The position numbers and the translations under genes were made by a program. From Roseiarcus sp050010035 (lineage in GTDB: Bacteria > Pseudomonadota > Alphaproteobacteria > Rhizobiales > Beijerinckiaceae): 64,000 nucleotides of DNA. The notes under the pieces were generated by a model, which saw only the letters and a program-made list of their open reading frames with translations, did no database searches and had not been told where the DNA came from. The stretch is from assembly GCA_050010035.1 (NCBI GenBank), contig JBEKLU010000009.1:10982-74981 (forward strand), given 5' to 3'. This document shows, one piece after another, positions 42,814 to 50,486 of this stretch (position 1 is the first letter of the stretch; every line of letters starts with the position of its first letter).

Positions 42814-43162
42814 GAGCGGCCTCCTTAGGTGGGCAGCAAGGGGCGAGATCGGCGATCAACGGCGCGCACAGATCGGCGCGCCCGCCGCAGCAGTCTTTGA
42901 GCAGAAACAACGCGACCTCGCGGAAGCGCGCGAGGCTGGCGCGATAGACGATGGAGCGGCTGTGGCGTTCGCCGACGATCAGACGAGCGCGCGCGAGAAC
43001 GGCGAGATGCGCCGACATGGTGTTCTGGGGAACCTCGATGAGGCGCGCCAGTTCGCCGGCCGGAACGCCGTCGGGCTCGCGCTCGACCAGCAGCCGGAAC
43101 GTGTCGAGCCGGGTCGATTGAGCTAGCGCCGCCAAGGCGGCTATGGCTTCTATATTATCCAT
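42806..43162 (-). CDS. arsR: ArsR-family As(III)-responsive repressor (operon 1)
   Basis: A 118-residue winged-helix repressor. The recognition helix region is VPQNTMSAHLAVLARARLIV. The C-terminal extension is cysteine-rich (C91, C92, C99, C109, C110 in DCCGGRADLCAPLIADLAPCC), a likely As(III) site different from the N-terminal CxC site of R773 ArsR. It heads arsR-arsC-arsC-acr3. A 7-bp inverted repeat (ATATATC-N10-GATATAT) overlaps its start codon region. Start ATG 43162 with little leader, so translation may be leaderless. Confidence 0.93.
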   Translation of the reverse strand: MDNIEAIAALAALAQSTRLDTFRLLVEREPDGVPAGELARLIEVPQNTMSAHLAVLARARLIVGERHSRSIVYRASLARFREVALFLLKDCCGGRADLCAPLIADLAPCCPPKEAAHG

Positions 43163-43189
43163 ATATCCAGACTAACAGATATATCGGAT
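43157..43189. promoter_or_regulatory. Candidate ArsR operator for arsR-arsC-arsC-acr3
   Basis: ATCC-ATATATC (43157-43167) and GATATATCGGAT (43178-43189) form an inverted repeat with a 10-base spacer; the inner seven bases pair perfectly and one G is bulged further out. It overlaps the arsR start codon. A weak TTGCCT-N16-TAGTCT promoter would place transcription start at or near the ATG. Confidence 0.5.
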
Positions 43190-43307
43190 AAGGCAAGCTC
43201 GCTCCGGGCGGAATTCGACGGCGGTCACGCTCGCCGCCGAGCGCTCCACGGCCGTCTCGGCGGCCCCTTCCCATCCCTCGGATTTCGACGAGGCGGCTCG
43301 ACGCGCT

Positions 43308-44135
43308 CTAGTTTGCCGGCGCCGCCTTCGGCTTCACCGCGCGCACGAACGCGCTCATGAACTTGCCGTCGACTTGCGCCGCGAGCGCGTCGACGTCGAG
43401 CCCCTTGCCGGCGAGGAACTCGCGCGCGTCGTCGATCTTGTAGATGCGGGTTGGCTCGATCCCGATCGCTTCGAAGCCGGCGGCGACCAGCTTGGCGCGA
43501 TAATCGTTTTCCTCCAGCGCGCCCGCGATGCAGCCGACCCAAAGCAACATGTCCTTGCGCAAGCGCTCCGGCACGTCGCCCCGCGTCACAACATCCGAGA
43601 CGGCGAAGCGCCCGCCCGGCTTGAGGACCCGGAACGCCTCGCGCAGCACGCGATCCTTGTCGGCGGAGAGATTGATGACGCAATTCGATATGATCACGTC
43701 GACCGAATTGTCGGGCAGCGGGATATTCTCGATTTCGCCCTTGAGAAATTCGACATTGTTCGCGCCCGCCTTGCGCTGATTGTCGCAGGCCAGCGCCAGC
43801 ATTTCGTCGGTCATGTCGAGGCCGTAGGCTTTGCCCTCGGGGCCGACGCGGCGCGCCGAAAGCAAGACATCAATGCCGCCGCCCGAGCCGAGATCGAGGA
43901 CGGTTTCGCCCGGCTTCAGTTCGGCGAGGGCGGTCGGATTGCCGCACCCGAGCGAGGCGAGGACAGCCGCTTCCGGCAATGCGTTCGTCTCTCCCTCGGC
44001 ATAGAGGTTGGAGGTGATCGGGCTCGCGCCGGCGAGCTCGGTCTGCGCGCCGCAGCATGATCCGGCCGCACCGACGCGCCGCGCGGCTCGAGCGTATTTG
44101 TCCCGCACGATTTCCTTGATGGTCGCTTGGCTCAT
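43308..44135 (-). CDS. arsM: Arsenite S-adenosylmethionine methyltransferase
   Basis: A 275-residue methyltransferase that converts As(III) to methylated species. The SAM motif is VLDLGSGGGIDVLLSA (81-89 core). Arsenic-binding cysteines are C64 (LGCGNP), C152 (SNCVINLS) and C202 (VGCIAGALE), plus an N-terminal SCCGAQ pair (C27, C28). Length is normal for bacterial ArsM. It lies nine bases after the second arsR and is followed by the arsR-arsC operon, giving two adjacent arsenic transcription units on one strand. Confidence 0.94.
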   Translation of the reverse strand: MSQATIKEIVRDKYARAARRVGAAGSCCGAQTELAGASPITSNLYAEGETNALPEAAVLASLGCGNPTALAELKPGETVLDLGSGGGIDVLLSARRVGPEGKAYGLDMTDEMLALACDNQRKAGANNVEFLKGEIENIPLPDNSVDVIISNCVINLSADKDRVLREAFRVLKPGGRFAVSDVVTRGDVPERLRKDMLLWVGCIAGALEENDYRAKLVAAGFEAIGIEPTRIYKIDDAREFLAGKGLDVDALAAQVDGKFMSAFVRAVKPKAAPAN

Positions 44136-44144
44136 GGCGTTCTC

Positions 44145-44486
44145 CTAGCAACAGGTGATCGATTCAGGGTTGATGGCTTTGTTGCGGGTGCAGCACTCCG
44201 CAAAAAGAAATGCGAGGATTTCTTGCAGCGCCTTCGTATTGGCCGTGTAGCGCAAGAAGGTGCTTTCGCGGCGCATCAGCACGAGCCCTTCGTTCTTGAG
44301 CTTTTCGAGATGATGCGACAGCGTGGAGGGAGCAATGCCGAGTTCCGCGCCGATCTCGCCGACGACCATTCCCTCGGGATGCGCGGACAGCAGCAGGCGA
44401 ACGATGCGTAGGCGCGTTTCCGTGCCGAGAGCGGCGAGCATGTCGGCGAAGCGGACGAGTTCGGCGTCGGGGTTCGGGGCGTCCAT
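44145..44486 (-). CDS. arsR: ArsR-family repressor controlling arsM (operon 2)
   Basis: A 113-residue winged-helix repressor with recognition region IAPSTLSHHLEKLKNEGLV. Its likely As(III) ligands are C-terminal cysteine pairs, C98-C99 (AECCTRNKA) and C112-C113 (SITCC), similar in concept to the C-terminal site of Acidithiobacillus ArsR. Start ATG 44486 with GAGG upstream. It is not closely similar to the first ArsR in this island. A clear promoter with an embedded dyad sits just upstream. Confidence 0.93.
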   Translation of the reverse strand: MDAPNPDAELVRFADMLAALGTETRLRIVRLLLSAHPEGMVVGEIGAELGIAPSTLSHHLEKLKNEGLVLMRRESTFLRYTANTKALQEILAFLFAECCTRNKAINPESITCC

Positions 44487-44496
44487 ATCGACCTCA

Positions 44497-44537
44497 ATTT
44501 CGTACTTCTATAAATATGGAAATACGGAATTGTCAAG
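44497..44537 (-). promoter_or_regulatory. arsR-arsM promoter with embedded operator dyad
   Basis: On the minus strand TTGACA (44537-44532) is followed after 18 bases by TATAGA (44513-44508), placing the start about 15 bases before the arsR ATG. A 13-bp inverted repeat, AATTTCGTACTTC (44497-44509) and GAAATACGGAATT (44520-44532), matches in 11 of 13 positions around a 10-base spacer and lies between and over the promoter elements. This is a classic repressor-blocked arrangement. Confidence 0.65.
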
Positions 44538-44730
44538 CCGAAAGACCCAAGCGCCTCTTTGACGGACGTCCAACCGTCAAGAATTCTGCCAATCCGTCTC
44601 GACGTAGAAGTTTCATGGACTTGCTGCGCGCCGAAATTGGGGGCGCACGACGGCTATCCACCCTTTGCCGCCGTTCAAACGGCCCCACCCCCGGCGCAAC
44701 CGAGGCTGGCCCGCGCCCGGCGAAAAGAGC

Positions 44731-44736
44731 TATAAG
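44731..44736 (+). promoter_or_regulatory. Possible -10 element of sufE
   Basis: TATAAG lies 33 bp upstream of the proposed CTG start of sufE. No good -35 hexamer is seen at the right distance (CTGGCC at best), so this is a weak call. Confidence 0.3.
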
Positions 44737-44768
44737 CGCAATCTGCAACTTTTCGCACGAGCGCGCCG

Positions 44769-45188
44769 CTGACCACGATCGAATCCATCCGCGCCGATTT
44801 TGCCTTCCTCGACGACTGGGAGGACCGCTATCGCTACGTCATCGAGCTCGGCCGCACGCTCGAGCCGCTGAGCGAGGGCGCGCGCAACGACGCCAACAAG
44901 GTCCGCGGTTGCGTCAGCCAAGTCTGGCTCGAGCGTGAAATCCGCCGGGACGCGGCCGGGCGGGCAGTGCTGCACTTCCGCGGCGACAGCGATTCGCATC
45001 TGGTGCGCGGGCTGGTGGCGATCGCCATCGCGCTCTACTCGGACCGCACCCCCGAGGAGATCCTCGCCGCCGACGCCATGGCGACGTTCCGCGAGCTCGG
45101 CCTCGAGCAGCACCTGACGCCGCAGCGCTCCAACGGCGTGCGCGCGATGATCGAGCGCATGCGCGCCGACGCCTTCGCGCCGGCCTGA
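44769..45188 (+). CDS. sufE: SufE-family cysteine desulfurase activator, CTG start
   Basis: A 139-residue SufE that accepts persulfide sulfur from SufS for Fe-S cluster assembly. The acceptor cysteine is C48 in NDANKVRGCVSQVWLE, and the N-terminus IRADFAFLDDWEDRYRYV is that of the family. No ATG, GTG or TTG exists in frame between the upstream stop (TAA at 44733) and the conserved N-terminus. CTG at 44769 precedes TTIESIRADF exactly where other SufE proteins begin MTTI, so CTG is the probable initiator. Alone here; sufBCDS is not adjacent. Confidence 0.88.
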   Translation: MTTIESIRADFAFLDDWEDRYRYVIELGRTLEPLSEGARNDANKVRGCVSQVWLEREIRRDAAGRAVLHFRGDSDSHLVRGLVAIAIALYSDRTPEEILAADAMATFRELGLEQHLTPQRSNGVRAMIERMRADAFAPA

Positions 45189-45195
45189 GGCGCCG

Positions 45196-46113
45196 TCATT
45201 CGCCCGGCCGCCAAGCTCCCGCCGGAAGGCTCTTGAGATAATCGACGATCGCCTCGCGGTAGGCGGGCGGGAGTTCGGCGGTGTTGCGCACCGTCGCCGC
45301 CATCGGCCCGCCGAGCGAGTCGCCGGTCGGCGTGAAGCCGCTGGCGAGCGCTTCGACGATGTCGGCGTTCGACCAATCCTTCAGGCCGGCGGCGGTTAGA
45401 TCGGGCGCCTTGCCCTTGCCCTCCGGCAGCGGTCCGCCGGTCAATCGCCGATGCGCGAGGATCGCGCCGAGCATGTTGCGCGGCGAATGACATTCCGCGC
45501 AATGTCCGGGCCCCTCGACGAGATAACGCCCGAGCTTCCACGCCGCGTCGCGGCCCGGCGCGTCGGGAAAGGCGCGCGGGCCGAGAAACAACCGCTTCCA
45601 CAGGCCGAGGCCGCGGCGCAGCGTGAACGGGAAGGCGAGCGCGTGCGGCGGCGCGCGCCCGGCGACCGCCGGCAGCGTGCGCAGGAAGGCGAAGAGATCG
45701 CGCACGTCGGGCGCCGACATCCGTCGGTAGGAGGTGTAGGGAAACGCGGGATAATAGTGTTCGCCGCTCGGCGAGACGCCGTCGAGCAGCGCGTGGGCGA
45801 AATCCTGCGCGCTCCAGGCGCCGATCCCGTCCTTGGGATCGGGGGAAATGTTGGGCGGATAGAAGGAGCCGAACGGCGTCTTCAGTTCGCGGCCGCCGCC
45901 GAGCCGCAGCGGATCGGATTGACCCGGCGACATGTGGCACGAGTCGCAGCCGCCGGCGAAGAAGACGATCCGCCCCGCCGAGGCGCTCCCCGGCGCGGCG
46001 ACGGCCTCGGCGATCGCCGGGTCGAGGGAGAGGGGGGCCGAGGCGAGCCACGCCGCAGCGCCGAGCGCCGCGATCGTCGCCAGACCCGCCAAGACGATAG
46101 ACGACCTCTTCAT
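45196..46113 (-). CDS. Di-haem cytochrome c
   Basis: A 305-residue exported or membrane-anchored protein (N-terminal helix IVLAGLATIAALGAAAWLAS) with two haem-binding sites, CDSCH (56-60) and CAECH (205-209), and candidate axial methionines in HMSPGQ and similar loops. The layout resembles cytochrome c subunits of periplasmic alcohol or aldehyde dehydrogenases, which pass electrons to the respiratory chain. It follows the cytochrome c'-like gene on the same strand (55-bp gap) and is near the molybdenum hydroxylase and b561, a plausible electron partner. Confidence 0.88.
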   Translation of the reverse strand: MKRSSIVLAGLATIAALGAAAWLASAPLSLDPAIAEAVAAPGSASAGRIVFFAGGCDSCHMSPGQSDPLRLGGGRELKTPFGSFYPPNISPDPKDGIGAWSAQDFAHALLDGVSPSGEHYYPAFPYTSYRRMSAPDVRDLFAFLRTLPAVAGRAPPHALAFPFTLRRGLGLWKRLFLGPRAFPDAPGRDAAWKLGRYLVEGPGHCAECHSPRNMLGAILAHRRLTGGPLPEGKGKAPDLTAAGLKDWSNADIVEALASGFTPTGDSLGGPMAATVRNTAELPPAYREAIVDYLKSLPAGAWRPGE

Positions 46114-46168
46114 CTCACCGCCCGCATAGGAGACGAAAATGCGAGAGCGGGCCGCTCGCCGGCTTCGA

Positions 46169-46600
46169 TCAGGACTTCTTGGCCCGGTACAGCTCGTGGC
46201 ATCCGCCGCAATTCTTCAGCAGGGCCGGCATTTGCGCCTTGAAACTCGCCTCGTCGACGATGCCCGCCGAGGCCGCCTTGACGTCCGCGGCCAATTTGGC
46301 GAAGCGCGCGTCGACGTCGGCCTTGTCGTCCCAGATCGCGGGCAGCGCATTGGTGTCCCCGGTCTTGCTGTCGTCGGGAAAGAGCGCAGGCGCCGTGGCC
46401 GCCGCTTCGCCGTAGCTCTTCAAGGCCGCCTGGACCGCGCTCAAGTCGAACGGCGCGCCCTTGAGCATGGCGACGACGGTCTTCGTCGCTTCGCCGTTGG
46501 CCTTCATCAGCTTGCGCCGTTGCACGATCGCGTCGCCGTCGGCCAGGACCGCGCCGACGCCGACGACGAGCGCCAGACCCGCCAAGACCCATCGCTTCAT
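46169..46600 (-). CDS. Cytochrome c'-family protein (cytochrome c-556-like)
   Basis: A 143-residue exported four-helix-bundle cytochrome. The signal peptide is RWVLAGLALVVGVGAVLADG, and the single haem site is C-terminal, KNCGGCHELYRAKKS (C131-H135), as in cytochromes c'. The N-terminal helix begins IVQRRKLMKANGEATK. Cytochromes c' bind NO or act in electron transfer; c-556 forms are low-spin. AGGGGCGAC precedes ATG 46600. Same strand as the di-haem cytochrome. Confidence 0.9.
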   Translation of the reverse strand: MKRWVLAGLALVVGVGAVLADGDAIVQRRKLMKANGEATKTVVAMLKGAPFDLSAVQAALKSYGEAAATAPALFPDDSKTGDTNALPAIWDDKADVDARFAKLAADVKAASAGIVDEASFKAQMPALLKNCGGCHELYRAKKS

Positions 46601-46771
46601 CGCAGCGTCGCCCCTATCGCCGTTCCGCCGAGCGGGCGCGAGCCCGATGTCGTCGCCGATCACGCCAGCCGGACGCGGAGAAGTCAACAGCGTACGATCG
46701 CTTGCCCGCGAGCGGCGCTGGGCGGGCGCCGAGGCGCCGGAAAATCGCTTTCCGCGATCGCGTCGCGGAGT

Positions 46772-46787
46772 TATAGTGACAATTGTC
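46772..46787 (+). promoter_or_regulatory. -10-like element and 10-bp palindrome upstream of the CHRD gene
   Basis: TATAGT (46772-46777) is a fair -10 hexamer with only a weak TTTCCG at -35. Directly after it is the perfect palindrome GACAATTGTC (46778-46787), covering the expected start site, 24-33 bp before the ATG. It may be an operator. Confidence 0.3.
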
Positions 46788-46810
46788 CTACAACGTAAGT
46801 GGAGGCGCAC

Positions 46811-47266
46811 ATGACTCTCGTTGCATCGCGGCGCGGCGCAATCGGCGTTCTCGCTCTCATCGGCGTGGCGTGGGCGGGGCTCGCGCAGGCGGCGCCAGTC
46901 TCTTTTTCCGTCGAGCTCACCGGCGCCCAGCAGGTTCCCGCGGTTCAGACGGCCGCCGTCGGCAAGGCGGATTTGACCTACGACCCGGACACGCGGATGC
47001 TCACCTGGTCGATCGCCTACAGCGGCCTGTCCAGCCCTGCGACCATGGCGCATTTCCACGGCCCGGCGGCGGCCGGCGCCAACGGGCCGGTGACGCTGTG
47101 GTTGAGCAAGCAAGGAATGGCGCCCGAAAGCCCGATCACCGGCTCGGCGACGCTGAGCCCGGAGCAGGCCCAGCAGTTCATGGCGGGTCAGTGGTACATC
47201 AACGTTCACTCGAAGGACCATCCGCCGGGCGAAATCCGCGGTCAGGTGACGCCGCCCAAAGGCTGA
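46811..47266 (+). CDS. CHRD-domain exported protein
   Basis: A 151-residue secreted protein with a signal peptide (RRGAIGVLALIGVAWAGLAQA) and one CHRD domain: VELTGAQQVPAVQT, YDPDTRMLTWSIAYSGL, MAHFHGPAAAGANGPV, WYINVHSKDHPPGEIRGQV. The domain name comes from chordin; in bacteria it is common in extracytoplasmic proteins of unknown role, with conserved histidines that could bind metal. The ATG at 46811 has GGAGG upstream. It converges on the cytochrome b561 gene, nine bases apart. Confidence 0.9.
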   Translation: MTLVASRRGAIGVLALIGVAWAGLAQAAPVSFSVELTGAQQVPAVQTAAVGKADLTYDPDTRMLTWSIAYSGLSSPATMAHFHGPAAAGANGPVTLWLSKQGMAPESPITGSATLSPEQAQQFMAGQWYINVHSKDHPPGEIRGQVTPPKG

Positions 47267-47275
47267 CGCGTCGCG

Positions 47276-47983
47276 CTACAGGCTTTCGACGAGCGCGATC
47301 GTCGCGGCGACGCCGCAGGCGAGGAGGAGAAGCGCGCGCCCGGCGCTCTCCAGGCGCGGCGGCGACGTCCCCGCCGGCAACGTCTTGCGGCCTGTGATCA
47401 TCGGCTTGAGCAGGTTGTGGCGCTTCAGCGCGGCGTAGGCGAGGATCGCGCAGAGATGCATCGCGATCGCGACGAGGAGCGCGTCCCAGAGGTAGCGGTC
47501 GTGCAGCGCGTCGATCAGATTGGCCACGGCTGCGGGGACGCGCTCCGACAACGGCCCCTCTTCGGCGATGTCCTTGCCGACGTAGAGGCCGCTCAACGTT
47601 TCCCCCAGCATCAGCGCCAGGAGCAGCAGCACCATCCAGCCGCCCGCCGGGTTGTGCCCGACCTGGCGGTCGGGCTCGCGGCGCAAGAGGCGGCCAAGAT
47701 GGCGCGCCGCCGCGCGGGGCGAAGCGAGAAAGCTCGAGAAGCGCGCCGTCTGGCTGCCGAAGACGCCCCACAGCAGCCGGAACAGCAACACGGCGAGCAG
47801 CGCCTCGCCCGCCCGCGTGTGCCAATCCATCGAGGTCGAGCGCGACGTCGCATAGGCGGCGACGATCAGCGCGACGGCGAGCCAATGAAAAAGGCGCGTC
47901 GGGATGTCCCAGACGACGATCTTAGCGCCGACGGAGGCCGCGTCGTCCGTCGAAGGCGTCGCGTTTGGCTCGCCGGCGCTCAT
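47276..47983 (-). CDS. Cytochrome b561-family membrane protein
   Basis: A 235-residue di-haem b-type cytochrome with four to five transmembrane helices. Signatures are WDIPTRLFHWLAVALIVAAY, DWHTRAGEALLAVLLFRLLW and HDRYLWDALLVAIAMHLCAI, with histidine ligands typical of the NapC/Ni-hydrogenase cytochrome b group. Its ATG overlaps the stop of the molybdenum hydroxylase gene by four bases, so the two are made together; b561 would pass electrons from the enzyme to the quinone pool (inference). Confidence 0.88.
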   Translation of the reverse strand: MSAGEPNATPSTDDAASVGAKIVVWDIPTRLFHWLAVALIVAAYATSRSTSMDWHTRAGEALLAVLLFRLLWGVFGSQTARFSSFLASPRAAARHLGRLLRREPDRQVGHNPAGGWMVLLLLALMLGETLSGLYVGKDIAEEGPLSERVPAAVANLIDALHDRYLWDALLVAIAMHLCAILAYAALKRHNLLKPMITGRKTLPAGTSPPRLESAGRALLLLACGVAATIALVESL

Positions 47984-50286
47984 TTTGCCCCCGAACGCTC
48001 GATCGCGCGATAGACGCTGAGCGGCGTCGCCGGCATGTCGATGTGGTCGACGCGATAGGCGCGCCACAGCGCGTCGCCGACGGCGTTCATCACCGCGGGC
48101 GTCGAGCCGATCGAGCCCGCCTCGCCCGCGCCCTTGAAGCCGAGCGGATTGGTGGACGAAGGGATGTTGCGCGTCTCGAAGTCGAAGTTCGGCAGGTCGT
48201 CGGCGCGCGGCATGCAATAGTCCATGAAGCTCGCGGTCAGCAATTGCCCGCTCTCGTCGTAGACCGCGCGCTCCATCAGGGCCTGCCCGACCCCTTGCGC
48301 GATCCCGCCGTGCACCTGTCCGGCGAGCAGCAGCGGATTGAGGGTCGCGCCGAAATCGTCGACCACGGTGTAGCGCACGATCCGCGTCGCCCCGGTTTGC
48401 GGATCGATCTCGACCTCGCAGATATGCGTGCCGTTGGGATAGGTCGCGTTCGGCGGCGTGAAAGATTCCACCGCGGTCAGCTTCTGCGCCGTCGCGGCGG
48501 GCAGGGCGGCGATTTCGGCGTAGGAGATCGCGCGATCGGTGCCGGCGATGCGGATATGGCCGTCGGCGATTTCCAGATCGGCGACCGCCGCCTCCAGTTT
48601 GTCCGCCGCCAGCTCCTTGAGCGAGGCTGCGAGCGTCTGCGAGGCGCGCGCCGTCATCACCGCGCCGACCGGGATCGAGCGCGAGCCGCCCGTGCCATTG
48701 CCGCTGGCGACGCGATCGGTGTCGCCCTGCACGACCTTCACCCGCTCCGGGGGAACGTCGAGGTACTGCGAAACCACCTGCGCGTAGGCCGTCTCGTGCC
48801 CCTGGCCGTTCGATTGCGTGCCGATCAGCAGCGTGAAATCGCCGTTCTTGTCGAGCGTGACCGAGCCCTCTTCGCCCTCTCCCCACGCGGTGCACTCGAT
48901 GTAGCTGGACATGCCGACGCCGCGGACGAAGCCGCGCTTTCGCGCTTCCTCGGCGCGCTCGCCGAAGCCGGCGGCGTCGGCCTTGGCGAGGCAGGCGCGC
49001 ATCGCACCTTCGAAGTCGCCGACGTCGTAATCGCGGTCGGTCCGGGTATGGTAGGGCATCTGCGACGGCTTGACGAAATTGCGCGCGCGAATCTCCTCAG
49101 GCGGCAGATGCAGCGCGCGCGCGCAGCGGTCGACCAGCCGCTCCAGCACATAGGCCGCCTCGGGCCGCCCGGCGCCGCGGTAGGCGTCGACGGGGACGGT
49201 GTGCGTATAGACGCCGCGCACGCGCGCGTGCAGGGCGCCGATGTCGTACGGGCCCGTCGCCATCGACGCGCCGAGCCAGGGAACGTAAGGCGCGAATTGC
49301 GACAGATAGGCCCCGAGATTGCCGAGGATGTCGACGCGCAGAGCGAGAAACCGCCCTTGCGCGTCGAGCGCCATTTCGGCGGTGGTCACGTTGTCGCGCC
49401 CTTGCGTGTCGCCGACGAAATGCTCGGAGCGATCGGCCTGCCAGCGCACCGCTCGTCCAAGCCGCCGCGCCGCCTCGAGAACGAGCGGATATTCGCGATA
49501 GACGAAGCCCTTGGTTCCGAACCCGCCGCCGACGTCCTTGGTGACGACGCGCAGCTTGCTGGGCGAAACCTTCAGAATGCCTTTGGCGAGAAAATCGCGC
49601 ATGCCGTGGACGCCCTGGCTGCCGACGTTGAGCGTCAAGCGATCGGACTTCGCGTCATATTCGGCGAGCGCCCCGCGCGGCTCCAAGAAGTTGGCCACGA
49701 CGCGCGGATTGACGATCTTCACGCTCACGACATGCGCCGCGGCGGCGAACGCCGCCTCGCACGCTTTGCTGTCGCCGATATGCGTGTCGTAGGCGAGATT
49801 GCCCGGAGCGCCGGCGAAGACCTGCGGCGCGCCCGGCGCGATCGCCTGTTCGACGTCGACGACGAGCGGCAGTTCCTCCCAGGCGACGGCGATGGCCTCG
49901 GCGGCGTCGTGCGCCTGAAAAGGCGATTCGGCGACGACCATCGCGACGATGTCGCCGACGTGCGCGGCTTCGTCGGCGGCCATCACGGGGTAGGGCTTCA
50001 GCGGCGTCAGGGATTGGTCCGAATTACGCACCGGCGCCAGGCATGCGAGCCCGCCGAGCGCGGCGAAGTCCGCGGCGACGAAAACGCCGCGCACGCCCGG
50101 CATGGCGCGCGCCGCCTCGACGTCCTCGACCGCAAATCGCGCGTGCGCATGCGGGCTGCGCAGGAAAACCGCGTGCAGCGCGTCCTCGCGCGCCACGTCG
50201 GAAGTGTAGGTCCCCCGGCCGCTGACGAGACGGACGTCCTCGACGCGCTTGACGCCTTGGCCCAGGCCGAACTTCATGGCTCGCAT
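47980..50286 (-). CDS. Molybdopterin-binding subunit, xanthine dehydrogenase / CoxL form II family
   Basis: A 768-residue large subunit of a molybdenum hydroxylase. It has the Ald_Xan_dh N-domain (VKRVEDVRLVSGRGTYTSD), VVTKDVGGGFGTKGFVYRE (248-266) and the active-site loop VDAYRGAGRPEA (AYRGAGR at 368-374), which is form II, not the AYxCSFR of true CO dehydrogenase. The C-terminal domain has GAGEAGSIGSTPAVMNAVGDAL with the catalytic Glu. Small [2Fe-2S] and FAD subunits are not adjacent; cytochrome b561 follows instead. Substrate unknown. No signal peptide. Start ATG 50286 or 50277. Confidence 0.92.
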   Translation of the reverse strand: MRAMKFGLGQGVKRVEDVRLVSGRGTYTSDVAREDALHAVFLRSPHAHARFAVEDVEAARAMPGVRGVFVAADFAALGGLACLAPVRNSDQSLTPLKPYPVMAADEAAHVGDIVAMVVAESPFQAHDAAEAIAVAWEELPLVVDVEQAIAPGAPQVFAGAPGNLAYDTHIGDSKACEAAFAAAAHVVSVKIVNPRVVANFLEPRGALAEYDAKSDRLTLNVGSQGVHGMRDFLAKGILKVSPSKLRVVTKDVGGGFGTKGFVYREYPLVLEAARRLGRAVRWQADRSEHFVGDTQGRDNVTTAEMALDAQGRFLALRVDILGNLGAYLSQFAPYVPWLGASMATGPYDIGALHARVRGVYTHTVPVDAYRGAGRPEAAYVLERLVDRCARALHLPPEEIRARNFVKPSQMPYHTRTDRDYDVGDFEGAMRACLAKADAAGFGERAEEARKRGFVRGVGMSSYIECTAWGEGEEGSVTLDKNGDFTLLIGTQSNGQGHETAYAQVVSQYLDVPPERVKVVQGDTDRVASGNGTGGSRSIPVGAVMTARASQTLAASLKELAADKLEAAVADLEIADGHIRIAGTDRAISYAEIAALPAATAQKLTAVESFTPPNATYPNGTHICEVEIDPQTGATRIVRYTVVDDFGATLNPLLLAGQVHGGIAQGVGQALMERAVYDESGQLLTASFMDYCMPRADDLPNFDFETRNIPSSTNPLGFKGAGEAGSIGSTPAVMNAVGDALWRAYRVDHIDMPATPLSVYRAIERSGAK

Positions 50287-50420
50287 CGCTGTGACATCCC
50301 TTGAACGCCGGCTGCGCGGAACCGACCGCGAACGACCCTCATACCACGGCCTGGACCTCCCCGGCCCCCGCCGTCGGCTGGAGTGCGGCCACAATATTTG
50401 CCCGCCGGCGTCCCATTTGG

Positions 50421-50435
50421 TCAACGGTTCGTTAA
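50421..50435 (+). promoter_or_regulatory. Candidate CtrA box upstream of the coiled-coil membrane protein gene
   Basis: TCAA-CGGTTCG-TTAA fits TTAA-N7-TTAA with one mismatch, 52 bp before the ATG at 50487. The divergent molybdenum hydroxylase gene starts 135 bp away on the other side. Confidence 0.4.
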
Positions 50436-50486
50436 TCCCCAGGGCGGAAAATCGCGCGACGCTGGCGCTGCATTCGGGATGCCACC

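Noticed and set aside
47965..50304. 779-codon open frame opposite the molybdenum hydroxylase
   Set aside because: Antisense to a gene with clear active-site motifs; composition is non-protein-like.
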